From assembly GCA_003612625.1 (NCBI GenBank), contig RAZJ01000002.1, forward strand, positions 1 to 64,000: a stretch of DNA of 64,000 nt. The letters are read 5' to 3'. Made by a program: the position numbers and the translations under genes. The DNA comes from a bacterium 1XD42-1 (GTDB lineage: Bacteria > Bacillota > Clostridia > Oscillospirales > Ruminococcaceae). Below, piece by piece: positions 1-8,286 of the stretch (the stretch's first letter is position 1; every line of letters begins with the position of its first letter). The notes under the pieces are model-generated. The model was not told where the DNA came from. It saw only the letters and a program-made list of their open reading frames with translations, and did no database searches.

Positions 1-106
1 CGCTGAGGAACCACCTGTTCCCATACCGAACACAGAAGTTAAGCTCAGCAGTGCCGAAGATACTTGGTGGGGGACTGCCTGGAAAAATAGGTCTATGCCG
101 GTTCCA
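1..106 (+). rRNA. rrf: 5S ribosomal RNA, 3' part (5' end outside the window)
   Basis: The sequence has the conserved 5S core CCCATACCGAACACAGAAGT near positions 20-40, followed by the GGTGGG/GACTGCCTGG helix region, and ends in GCCGGTTCC. The first dozen or so bases of the molecule lie before the window. It is followed at once by a rho-independent terminator. This is presumably the end of an rRNA operon, although the 16S and 23S genes are not visible. Confidence 0.93.
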
Positions 107-140
107 AAAAAGGATGTAACATATGTTATATCCTTTTTTT
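106..140 (+). terminator. Rho-independent terminator of the rRNA operon
   Basis: A run of A, GGAT and TAACA pairs with TGTTA, ATCC and a run of T, giving a hairpin directly after the 5S 3' end with a seven-T tail. Confidence 0.88.
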
Positions 141-144
141 GTTA

Positions 145-173
145 TTGCAGGAAATTTGTTATTGTGGTATAAT
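145..173 (+). promoter_or_regulatory. Sigma-A type promoter for nrdJ
   Basis: A TTGCAG -35 box (145-150) and a TATAAT -10 box (168-173) are separated by 17 bp. They lie about 30 bp upstream of the nrdJ start. No cobalamin riboswitch or NrdR-box pair is recognisable in the short leader. Confidence 0.7.
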
Positions 174-202
174 ACGGTAGAAGATAAATAAAAAAGGGAA
201 AG

Positions 203-2467
203 ATGGAATATTTTATGGAAATAGGGAAAAATGCCCGTTCTGTATTGGAAAGACGTTATCTTTTAAAAGATGAAAACGGGAATTGTATGGAAACCATAGA
301 AGGGATGTTCCACCGGGTAGCGGATGCAGTTGCAGCCGCTGATCTTCATTTTGATCCCCAGGGGAATTTATCCGCCCTGTCGGAACGTTTTTATCACTGG
401 ATGACAGAACTGGTATTTTTGCCGAATTCACCTACTTTAATGAATGCTGGCCGGGAATTGGGACAACTTTCCGCTTGTTTTGTGCTGCCGGTTGGAGATT
501 CCATGGAGGAAATTTTTGAAGCCATTAAACAGGCAGCATTGATCCATAAAAGCGGCGGCGGCACAGGCTTTTCTTTTTCCAGATTGCGCCCTTCCGGATC
601 AGCAGTAAAGACCACAGGCGGCGTGGCCAGCGGTCCTATCAGTTTTATGCGTGTATTTAATATGGCAACGGAAGCTGTCAAACAAGGCGGAACCCGCCGT
701 GGGGCCAATATGGGGATCTTGCGGGTGGATCATCCTGATATATTAAAATTTATAGATTGCAAAAAGGATAACGCAGATATTACCAATTTCAATTTGTCAG
801 TAGGGGTTACGGAATCCTTTATGGAAGCCGTAGAAAAAGGGGAATCCTACAATTTGATCGATCCCCATACGAAAAAGGTTGCAGGAAAATTAGATGCAAG
901 GGAATTATTTTCTAAAATTGTAGAAAGTGCCTGGCGGAATGGGGAACCAGGGATTATATTTTTAGATCGGCTGAATCGGGATAATGCAGTACCCTCCCAA
1001 GGGGAAATTGAAAGCACCAATCCTTGCGGGGAACAGCCTTTATTGCCTTATGAATCCTGCAATTTAGGCTCTATCAATTTAACAAAAGTTTTAAAAGAAA
1101 CAGAAAATGGTTATGCAGTTGATTACGAAAAATTACGGGATGTTATTTATGATGCAGTCCATTTTTTAGACAATGTGATCGAGATCAATAAATATCCCTT
1201 AGAAGAAATTGATCGGAAAACAAAGCAAACCCGAAAAATTGGCTTAGGGGTTATGGGCTGGGCAGATATGCTGCTGTATATGGGGATTCCCTATGATTCA
1301 GAAGAAGCAGTAGCTTTAGCAGAGCAAGTGATGAAATTTATTACGGAAACAGGCCGGACGGCATCTGCAAAGCTGGCAGAAATAAGGGGAACATTTCCTT
1401 TATTTGAAGAAAGCATATATGCTTCCGCCAAGCCGCTGCGGAATGCAACAATAACAACCATAGCGCCTACGGGAACTTTGTCGATTATAGCAGGTTGTTC
1501 TTCTGGAGTAGAACCTGTATTTGCTTATGTATATATCCGGAATATTATGGATCATACGGAAATGATCGAAGTTAATCCAGTATTACGGATGGAATTAGAG
1601 AAAAGAGGTCTTTATCATGAAGAATTGATGCACAGAATAGCAAAAGAAGGGACTTTGCAGCATATAGAAGAATTACCGGAAGAAATCCGCAGAATATTTG
1701 TATGTTCTCATGATATTAGCCCTTTTTATCATGTAAGGATGCAGGCAGCATTTCAAAAACATACAGATAATGCAGTATCAAAAACAGTAAATTTCCCACA
1801 CAATGCTACTGTAAAGGAAGTACAGGAAGTATTTGAATTGGCATATCAGTTAGATTGTAAAGGTGTAACAATTTATCGGGATGGCAGCCGGGACAATCAG
1901 GTATTAAATATTGGGTCATCTCATAAGAAAGAAGGAGATTCTGATGGGATCCGGCCCCGGCCCCGGCCAGAAATTATGTGTGGAATGACAGAACGGATGA
2001 AAATTGGATGTGGGAATTTATATGTTACGGTAAACTATGATGAAAAAGGGATTTGTGAAGTATTCACGTCAACAGGGAAAGCAGGCGGTTGTCCCTCCCA
2101 ATCGGAAGCGACAGCCCGTCTTGCATCAATAGCTTTACGATCTGGGATTCGTATTGATGAAATTGTAGATCAGCTCCAAGGTATTCGCTGCCCATCAACC
2201 ATCCGGCGTCCGGGGATGAAATGCACATCTTGTCCGGATGCGATTGCAAAAGCAGTAAAAAAGACGGCTGAAATGTTAGAAAGCCAGGGGATTCAAAGTG
2301 GAAATCTGCCAATGTTGAAGGCGCCTTCCGAACCGGTGGTAAGTGTGGTACAAGTGGAAGATGAGAAAAGCAGATATCCCAAATATTGTCCGGAATGCGG
2401 GGAAAAGCTGGAACATGAGGGTGGATGTGTAAGCTGCCGGGCATGCGGCTATTCAAAATGCCGTTAA
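203..2467 (+). CDS. nrdJ: Adenosylcobalamin-dependent (class II) ribonucleoside-diphosphate reductase
   Basis: This enzyme reduces ribonucleotides to deoxyribonucleotides using a cobalamin-generated thiyl radical, so it works with or without oxygen. The 754-residue protein shows the class II hallmarks: a likely redox Cys pair at C92 (QLSACF) and C286 (ESCNLGS), the active-site NPCGE at about 273-277, and the APTGT phosphate loop around 440. A C-terminal zinc-ribbon-like tail (CPECG..CRACG) resembles the redox tail seen in long NrdJ proteins. The start is uncertain: an in-frame ATG at 215 would have a more usual distance to the GGGAAAG site. It is a monocistronic-looking gene with its own promoter. 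The next gene follows after 73 bp. Confidence 0.96.
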   Translation: MEYFMEIGKNARSVLERRYLLKDENGNCMETIEGMFHRVADAVAAADLHFDPQGNLSALSERFYHWMTELVFLPNSPTLMNAGRELGQLSACFVLPVGDSMEEIFEAIKQAALIHKSGGGTGFSFSRLRPSGSAVKTTGGVASGPISFMRVFNMATEAVKQGGTRRGANMGILRVDHPDILKFIDCKKDNADITNFNLSVGVTESFMEAVEKGESYNLIDPHTKKVAGKLDARELFSKIVESAWRNGEPGIIFLDRLNRDNAVPSQGEIESTNPCGEQPLLPYESCNLGSINLTKVLKETENGYAVDYEKLRDVIYDAVHFLDNVIEINKYPLEEIDRKTKQTRKIGLGVMGWADMLLYMGIPYDSEEAVALAEQVMKFITETGRTASAKLAEIRGTFPLFEESIYASAKPLRNATITTIAPTGTLSIIAGCSSGVEPVFAYVYIRNIMDHTEMIEVNPVLRMELEKRGLYHEELMHRIAKEGTLQHIEELPEEIRRIFVCSHDISPFYHVRMQAAFQKHTDNAVSKTVNFPHNATVKEVQEVFELAYQLDCKGVTIYRDGSRDNQVLNIGSSHKKEGDSDGIRPRPRPEIMCGMTERMKIGCGNLYVTVNYDEKGICEVFTSTGKAGGCPSQSEATARLASIALRSGIRIDEIVDQLQGIRCPSTIRRPGMKCTSCPDAIAKAVKKTAEMLESQGIQSGNLPMLKAPSEPVVSVVQVEDEKSRYPKYCPECGEKLEHEGGCVSCRACGYSKCR

Positions 2468-2540
2468 AGAAATAAAAAAGGTTAAGGAGCTGTTTTAAAA
2501 AGAAGCCGTGTTCAGATCGCAATGAAAAAGGAGGCGTCAT

Positions 2541-3755
2541 ATGATGCGGCTATCACAAATAGCGTATTATCAGGAAAAGAACAGTATCAAAGCAGAAAAG
2601 GCAGAAAAAGGTCTGCCCCGCAGTATATGGGAAAGTTATTCAGCATTTGCGAATACTTTTGGAGGGCTTTTGCTACTGGGTGCAGAAGAAATGCCAGATC
2701 ATACCTTACAAATAAGCGGCGTCCAAGAACCAGAACGAAGAATCCAGGAATTTTGGCATTTAGCCAACAATACAGAATTTTTAAGTGCCAATATTCTTTC
2801 GGATGAAAAAATAAATATCCAGGAAATTGACGGGAAAAAAATCATTGGAATTGAAATTCCCCGGGCAGCATCTGCATACAGGCCCGTTTATTTAGGGAAA
2901 GATCCTTATGAAGGTTCTTTCCGCCGGGACAGGAGCGGGGTTTACCATTGTACAGCTCTGGAAGTAGACGGAATGCTGCGGGGCAGAAAAAAAGGACGGG
3001 ATAAACGGGTATTAGGAAATTTTACTTTTCAGAATTTAGACCGGGAAACCATAGCCCGATACCGCCAAAGGTTTGCCCAGATTCATCCGGGGCATCCCTG
3101 GTTATCCTTAACCAAGGAAGAATTTTTAGAAAAGCTGGGCGGCGGCCAGAAAATAGAGGGAAAATGGCATCCCACAGCAGCAGGGCTTTTAATGTTTGGA
3201 GAAGAACAGGCGATTATCCGGGAATTTCCATCTTATTTTTTAGCTTATCGGGAATTGAAGGAAAAAAATCACTGGGAAGATGTTGTACTATCCACCTCGG
3301 GAGATTGGAGCGGGAACCTTTGTGATTTTTATTCCTGTATCCATGGAAAAATGACAGCAAGTTTTCTTTCCTTTTTGGGGCCGGCAGAGATGGAAGCTTC
3401 CCCTTTGCGGAAGGTTATCCGGGAAATATTAGTCAATGCCATTATCCACGCAGATTATGAAGACAGTTATGAATTGCGGGTGCTGAAAAATAAAGACAGG
3501 GTTGTTGTAACCAATCCAGGGGAATTGGGGATGGTAAAAGAGGAAGCCATAAAACATGGCGTTCAGGATGCCAAAAATCCGATACTCAGAGAAATGTTTT
3601 CCTGGATAGGAATTGGCCAAGGCACAGGGGAAGGACTTCCAATGGCGATTGCTTTATGTAAAAAATATCACTTAGGAGAGATCCAGTTACAGGAACAGCT
3701 TCATCCGGATACGGTAACATTAAAGTTAAAAATCCAGCCGGATTGCCTGAAGTAA
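2541..3755 (+). CDS. AlbA_2 / ATP-binding domain protein (COG2865-like putative regulator)
   Basis: This is a 404-residue protein. Its N-terminal 130 residues (E-N-S-I-K at about 13-17, then SAFANTFGGLLLLG) match the AlbA_2 (schlafen-like) domain. Its C-terminal third carries a GHKL-type ATP-binding signature (REILVNAIIHADY near 295, GIGQGTGEGLP near 360). Proteins of this build are usually annotated as putative transcriptional regulators or ATP-dependent helicase-like proteins, but their biochemical role is poorly defined. The start is set by AGGAGG 8 bp upstream. The leader from nrdJ shows no terminator, so co-transcription with nrdJ is possible. Confidence 0.8.
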   Translation: MMRLSQIAYYQEKNSIKAEKAEKGLPRSIWESYSAFANTFGGLLLLGAEEMPDHTLQISGVQEPERRIQEFWHLANNTEFLSANILSDEKINIQEIDGKKIIGIEIPRAASAYRPVYLGKDPYEGSFRRDRSGVYHCTALEVDGMLRGRKKGRDKRVLGNFTFQNLDRETIARYRQRFAQIHPGHPWLSLTKEEFLEKLGGGQKIEGKWHPTAAGLLMFGEEQAIIREFPSYFLAYRELKEKNHWEDVVLSTSGDWSGNLCDFYSCIHGKMTASFLSFLGPAEMEASPLRKVIREILVNAIIHADYEDSYELRVLKNKDRVVVTNPGELGMVKEEAIKHGVQDAKNPILREMFSWIGIGQGTGEGLPMAIALCKKYHLGEIQLQEQLHPDTVTLKLKIQPDCLK

Positions 3756-3814
3756 ATTAGAAAAATTTGTCGTATACGGCGGAAAATTAGCAAAAAAACG
3801 CGGAAACATGGGAA

Positions 3815-3859
3815 ATCCCCCATTTTGTACCCACTGACGGTGGGTACAAAATGGGGGAT
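3815..3859. terminator. Perfect 20-bp inverted repeat between convergent genes
   Basis: Two 20-base arms (3815-3834 and 3840-3859) are perfectly complementary around a 5-base loop (TGACG). It lies between convergent genes and so is probably a bidirectional terminator. There is no clean T tract on either side, which is unusual for an intrinsic terminator. Confidence 0.55.
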
Positions 3860-3892
3860 CGTATTTGAATCCAGAAAAAAAGACGATACGAT

Positions 3893-5683
3893 TTAAGGAG
3901 CTTCTTCCAGGGCTTGCAGGGGCTGGGGTTCCGAATTGCTCTTGAACATATTCATACGGTCGTTTAATATTTTTTTAGCAACGCGGTACATTTCTTCAGC
4001 AGCTAAAGCGACTTTTGTTACGCTGCAATCCGTGGTGCGGGGATACAGATAAAAAGTTTCCGTAGCAGTAGAAATATCAATAAAGGGACCTTTTCCCCGG
4101 AAATCAAAATCCACATGAAGGGAATAAGTGGTAAGGGGTGGTTTTTCAATGACACGATCACTTCCGTCGGCTTCTTTATAGAGAAGCTTAAAGCCTGCGG
4201 AAGTATGGCTCAATTTTCCTTCCCCCAGAAGGATAAAGTCCCGGTCCAGTTCCCGTAAAACCTCCACCTGAACAGGGATATCCATGCGGTAAGCTTCTTT
4301 GGAAATTGCTTCAGCAACCTTCTGCCGCTGGTATTCGTACCATTGGGGCACACGGGAAAGATCCGGTAAAGGCTCCGGCGGCGGCATATCTACCGGCACA
4401 AAGGGCAGTTCTCCGATGGGTTCCGGTTTTTCCGGCGGCGGCGGCAAGGGTTCAAATTCCGGAAGTTCTTCCAAACGCTGCCGGGCATCTTGAACCAGTT
4501 CTTCCCGTTCCGCAATTTCTTCTTCCCGTTTGCGCAGGTTATATTCATAGACCCGGCGGGCATGGTTATAATCTTTTTGGGCCTGCTGCATCCGTTCAAT
4601 ATCAAATATCCGCTGGGCTTCAACCCGCTGGGCCTCCCAAATTTCATCCAAAACTTCCTGACGGGCAGAACCGATAATCGGTTCCAAGCTGCCCAACTCG
4701 GTATAAGTCCATTCCTGGCCGCAGTAATCGCAATATAACGTATCGCCGCGGCTGTTCATCCGGAATTCCATCCCGCAGCTGGGGCATAAATACAGCACAT
4801 ATTCCAGACCTTCGGCCCGCTGTTTGGAAGGGATTTTAATACCGCTTTGGAGCTGCCACCAATAATCGTCATACCGGAAAACACTTGAAATTTTTGTTCC
4901 AATATCTTCCGGCTCCATCAATGCAATTTCTTCTGCACTAAGGGCCTGGGTAACAGTGGCTTCCGTAGGAGCGCTTAAAGTGACCTTGCTCCAGCAGGGA
5001 TGGGAAATATAATTCCCCTGGATTTTCATAACAACAACAGGGACTTTCATTGTTTTAATGATTTTAAAAAGAGAATCCGGAAGAGGAGAATTGACCCCGG
5101 CAAAGGAAAGATGAGCTTCCGGATAGATTGCAACGATTTTTTTCTGCATAATGGTTTCTTTGATATGGTAAATCAGAGGCCCGTCTGCGGAAAAACGCCG
5201 CAAAGGAATACAGCCTAAACTTTTCATAAAAGTTTCGCTGCTGGCAAATTCAGAAGCTTCCACCAAATGGTTTACGTCATTGTGGAAGGTCATGGCCCGT
5301 TCAACCAAGAGGTAATCAGAAAAAGACTGGTGGGAACAAAGCAAAATATAAGGTGGTTTTAAATTCTGCATCCGGACCCGCTGGACAGAAAGCTGCCGCC
5401 GGGACGCATAGGCATAAGAAACAACAGCAATAACAAACTTCCAGAAGGAGGAACGTTTTGTAAGCTGTAACTGATGGGAACCAGGTTCCATTAAAAGCTG
5501 GACATTTTTAACAACAACAACTTCCTGACCTTTTTTCCCTTTGCCTTTTTTTGCACCTTTAACAGGCTTTGTACCTTTTCCTTTTTTCGCCTTTGGAGCT
5601 TTTTCTTTTTTCGGTTTTTTTTCTTTTTTTGGTTTTTTCGCCTTTTTGTCTTCCTTATCTTCAGCATTTTTCTTTTTTGCCAC
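3893..5683 (-). CDS. PlsC-like acyltransferase with Lys-rich N-terminus, zinc ribbon and extra C-terminal domain
   Basis: With the GTG start at 5683 (GGAGG 7 bp upstream) this is a 596-residue protein. The first 55 residues are almost entirely Lys/Pro/Gly/Ala. A PlsC-type 1-acylglycerol-3-phosphate acyltransferase domain follows, with the HX4D motif (HQSFSD, about residues 118-123) and a YPEAH block in place of the usual EGT block. A CPSCG...CDYCG zinc ribbon sits near residues 300-330. Then come a charged Glu/Arg coiled-coil stretch, a Pro-rich linker, and an unrecognised C-terminal domain of about 130 residues. Phospholipid acyl transfer is inferred from the HX4D motif only. An ATG five codons upstream is possible, but it would overlap the ribosome binding site. 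Confidence 0.72.
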   Translation of the reverse strand: MAKKKNAEDKEDKKAKKPKKEKKPKKEKAPKAKKGKGTKPVKGAKKGKGKKGQEVVVVKNVQLLMEPGSHQLQLTKRSSFWKFVIAVVSYAYASRRQLSVQRVRMQNLKPPYILLCSHQSFSDYLLVERAMTFHNDVNHLVEASEFASSETFMKSLGCIPLRRFSADGPLIYHIKETIMQKKIVAIYPEAHLSFAGVNSPLPDSLFKIIKTMKVPVVVMKIQGNYISHPCWSKVTLSAPTEATVTQALSAEEIALMEPEDIGTKISSVFRYDDYWWQLQSGIKIPSKQRAEGLEYVLYLCPSCGMEFRMNSRGDTLYCDYCGQEWTYTELGSLEPIIGSARQEVLDEIWEAQRVEAQRIFDIERMQQAQKDYNHARRVYEYNLRKREEEIAEREELVQDARQRLEELPEFEPLPPPPEKPEPIGELPFVPVDMPPPEPLPDLSRVPQWYEYQRQKVAEAISKEAYRMDIPVQVEVLRELDRDFILLGEGKLSHTSAGFKLLYKEADGSDRVIEKPPLTTYSLHVDFDFRGKGPFIDISTATETFYLYPRTTDCSVTKVALAAEEMYRVAKKILNDRMNMFKSNSEPQPLQALEEAP

Positions 5684-5798
5684 AGGGACGCCTCCCATCT
5701 AACAGGTATCGGAGGGTTTTTCCGCAGATTGTCTGCATCAAACCTCTTTAAAATTATTTTATCATAAACTGGGATTTTTGCAAGTGTCCTTTGTCTTA

Positions 5799-5828
5799 TT
5801 GACAAAATAAAGCTGGGTGGGGTATAAT
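5799..5828 (+). promoter_or_regulatory. Consensus promoter of a small RNA
   Basis: A perfect TTGACA (5799-5804) and a perfect TATAAT (5823-5828) are separated by 18 bp. Transcription should start near 5835 and enter a region without a credible reading frame. Confidence 0.8.
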
Positions 5829-5834
5829 AAAGAA

Positions 5835-6053
5835 AAAGGCACTGCGGCAAGCGGTTAGCCCAATACCTTAGATAGTTTCAAGGAAACCGTCACCGGCCAG
5901 GGTGGCGGTTTCTGCGTTTCACAATAATCGTAACCGTAAAAGGCCCGATATGTAATGTAATCCGCATGGAGCCTCACCCCCTTTCGGGAGATGTAGCGAA
6001 CCGCCTGCCTCTTGCGCAATGCCCTTTTCCGCCCTCTTTCGAGGGCTTTTTTT
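5835..6053 (+). ncRNA. Structured small RNA of about 220 nt, possibly 6S-like
   Basis: The transcript is bounded by a consensus promoter and an intrinsic terminator (GCCCTCtttcGAGGGC plus T7, 6031-6053). The 5' and 3' ends pair into a long interrupted closing stem: AAAAGG with CCTTTT, TGCG with CGCA, CAAG with CTTG, and CGGTT with AACCG. Inside is a large open region and a 12-bp hairpin (about 5879-5908). An interrupted closing stem around a large central bubble is the plan of 6S RNA, and the length is right. I see no diagnostic 6S sequence block, so the family call is an inference. It could also be a terminated leader for the gene at 6213. Confidence 0.45.
6031..6053 (+). terminator. Intrinsic terminator of the small RNA
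   Basis: GCCCTC pairs with GAGGGC across a TTTC loop, followed by seven T. Confidence 0.85.
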
Positions 6054-6212
6054 ATTATACAAGGGATCACAGCTTTTTTCAAGCAGGTTTTCAGGAAGGG
6101 TTTGCATGAAGGGGGATTTTGTGGTAAAGTAAAGATAGGATTTTAAATTGGCGTCTTAAGATTTCCACAATGGCCACATGAAAAAGTTGAAAACCAGGAA
6201 AGAGGAAATACG

Positions 6213-7031
6213 TTGGAAGGGATCGGGCAGCGGATAGAAAAGATAACAGACACCTGGGGCATATGTCCTTTTGAAGGAATCCCTTTATTACCGGTACGTT
6301 CCCGCAAGCGCCTTCCGGAAGGGGCAAAAAGCATTATTGTTTTGCTTTTTGGGTATTATACGGAGGAGTACCCCCAGCGTAATATCGCCAGGTATGCGGT
6401 TGCAGACGATTACCATACAATCCTCCTTCCGAAGCTGCAAGGCCTGGCTGATGAACTGGCGGAAGCATTTCCAGGAGAAGCCTTTGTACCATTTATTGAT
6501 GCTTCCCCCATCGCAGAAGTAGAAGCAGCCTGCCGGGCAGGTTTAGGGCAGCCTGGAAAAAACGGCCTGTTAATTAACCCCTGTTATGGCAGCTATTGCT
6601 TTATTGGGGAAGTAGTAACAACGGCTCTTTTGGACAGGGGCACTTTGAAAGGGCCTGCTTTATGTACCGGCTGTGATGCCTGTATTCGGGCATGCCCTAC
6701 GGGAGCTTTGTCTGAAAAGGGTTTTTGCCTGGAAAAATGCCGTTCTTACATTACCCAGAAAAAAGGGGAGCTGGCAGACTGGGAAAGCCAAGAAATCCGT
6801 TTAGGTGGGAAAGTATGGGGTTGTGACTGCTGTGTGGATGCCTGTCCCAGAAACCGGCAGGCCCGGCAAAGCAGGGTTCCTGAATTTTATGAAAACCGGG
6901 AACCGGTGCTGACCCTTGAAGTGGTAGAGAAATTATATCCCGTAAAAGCGTACGGATGGCGCGGACAGAAGGTTCTGTACCGGAATCTGTCGCTGCTAGG
7001 AAACAACAAAAAGAATGAAAACGACAAATAA
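6213..7031 (+). CDS. QueG-like (epoxyqueuosine reductase-type) double [4Fe-4S] protein
   Basis: This 272-residue protein belongs to the epoxyqueuosine reductase family (DUF1730 N-terminal region plus a 4Fe-4S double-cluster domain). The two cluster motifs are visible near residues 150-165 (CTGCDACIRACP) and near 203-220 (CDCCVDACP). QueG performs the last, cobalamin-dependent step of queuosine synthesis in tRNA. This protein is shorter than classical QueG (about 350-380 residues) and lacks the C-terminal HEAT-like extension, so it may be a short-form QueG or a paralogue. The start is TTG at 6213, with AGAGGAA 5 bp upstream. Confidence 0.75.
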   Translation: MEGIGQRIEKITDTWGICPFEGIPLLPVRSRKRLPEGAKSIIVLLFGYYTEEYPQRNIARYAVADDYHTILLPKLQGLADELAEAFPGEAFVPFIDASPIAEVEAACRAGLGQPGKNGLLINPCYGSYCFIGEVVTTALLDRGTLKGPALCTGCDACIRACPTGALSEKGFCLEKCRSYITQKKGELADWESQEIRLGGKVWGCDCCVDACPRNRQARQSRVPEFYENREPVLTLEVVEKLYPVKAYGWRGQKVLYRNLSLLGNNKKNENDK

Positions 7032-7203
7032 GAGGTGACAGAAAGGAAAAATAAGCTTCATTTAACAGTTGGCATAAAATGCAGGATAAATTGGAATATT
7101 CGTCAGTATTCGACAGAATATTCTAAAAAGCGACAATGATATACAGGTTTGCAAAAGATGTATGTGTATGGAATACAAAAAAATAGCTGGAGGGAATTTT
7201 GGA

Positions 7204-8286
7204 TTGGAAATATTAAAACCGGAACAATATGAAGAATATGAAAATTTTGTCAGCCGCCATTCAAAAGGGGGATTTACCCAAAGTGCTCTTTGGCGGAAGG
7301 TGAAAAATAACTGGGGTTTTGAAGCCGTAGTTTCCCGGAATCAAGAAGGTGGGATTGTTGGAGCTGTTGGGGTATTGATCCAGACAGTCCCTGTCATTGG
7401 CACTACATTTTTATATGCCCCCCGTGGCCCGGTATGCGACCTGCATGATGAAGGGGTATTGCTGGATTTAAAAGCCGGGGTAGATGAAATTGCGGAACGG
7501 TATAACGCCCATGAATTCCGCATGGACCCGGAAGTCCTGATCAGTGATAAAAGGTTCCTTTCCATTGCGGAAAAGATGGGCTTTGAGCATAATTACGGGC
7601 CGGACGGCTTTGAAGGCATCCAAGCCCGGTTTAATTACCGGCTTTATTTAAACGGGCGGGATGAGGAAGAATTATTTGCCAATTTAACCCAGGGGGCCCG
7701 CCGGAAAATACGGATTGCCATGCGCAGCGGGGTACAAGTCCGGCCCGTAGGCCAGGAATTCCTGGATGATTTTGTGCGGATTATGCAGGTAACCGGAGAA
7801 CGGGACGGATTCAATACCAGGCCCAAGGAATATTTTGTACGGATGCTGGATGCTTTAAAAGGCTATGCCCGTCTTTATATGGGATTTTACCAGGGAGTAC
7901 CCGTATGCGGGGCAGTAACAGTGAATTATGCTGGAAAATGCTGTTATGTATATGGGGCGTCGGACAATATCCACCGGGAAGTTATGCCCAATTACCTGAT
8001 GCAGTGGGAAATGATACGCTGGGCAGTAGAAACCGGCTGTCAGGTATATGATTTTCAGGGGATTTCAGGGGATTTCCAGGAAGGCGGCCATATGTACGGC
8101 TTGTACCAGTTCAAACGGGGATTTAATGGACAAGTAGACGAGCTGGCTGGAGAATTTAATTATGTGTACCAGCCCTTCAAACGGAAGCTGGTGGATCAGG
8201 CAGTCAATTTAAAAGGAAAAATTCCACATAAAAAAAGGAAGACATCCCGAAAGGGGGAGGAATCCAATGAAAACACCCCTTCATAA
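7204..8286 (+). CDS. FemAB/FemX-family aminoacyltransferase
   Basis: The protein resembles Fem transferases, which add amino acids from aminoacyl-tRNA to the lipid II stem peptide in cell-wall bridge synthesis. Visible landmarks are GGFTQSALW near the N-terminus, a PRGP(V)CD segment, and NYLMQWEMIRWA...YDFQGISGDF near the C-terminus, typical of paired GNAT-like domains. I chose TTG 7204 because GGAGGG lies 9 bp upstream and the resulting N-terminus has Fem-like length. The in-frame ATGs at 7162 and 7168 lack a ribosome binding site. The substrate amino acid cannot be told from sequence. The gene overlaps the next one by 20 bp. Confidence 0.82.
   Translation: MEILKPEQYEEYENFVSRHSKGGFTQSALWRKVKNNWGFEAVVSRNQEGGIVGAVGVLIQTVPVIGTTFLYAPRGPVCDLHDEGVLLDLKAGVDEIAERYNAHEFRMDPEVLISDKRFLSIAEKMGFEHNYGPDGFEGIQARFNYRLYLNGRDEEELFANLTQGARRKIRIAMRSGVQVRPVGQEFLDDFVRIMQVTGERDGFNTRPKEYFVRMLDALKGYARLYMGFYQGVPVCGAVTVNYAGKCCYVYGASDNIHREVMPNYLMQWEMIRWAVETGCQVYDFQGISGDFQEGGHMYGLYQFKRGFNGQVDELAGEFNYVYQPFKRKLVDQAVNLKGKIPHKKRKTSRKGEESNENTPS

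Noticed and set aside
106-202. Possible cobalamin riboswitch before the B12-dependent nrdJ
   Set aside because: The space between terminator and start is under 70 bp after the promoter, too short for a B12 riboswitch, and no conserved B12 box is seen.
4299-4738. Several plus-strand open frames opposite the PlsC-like gene
   Set aside because: They are shadows of the long biased minus-strand gene: no ribosome sites and no family resemblance.
5895-5920. AGGGTGGCGG followed by TTCTGCG, reminiscent of the T-box AGGGTGGNACCGCG
   Set aside because: The stem I specifier features are absent, the terminator is 130 nt away rather than directly after, and the gene downstream is not a synthetase.
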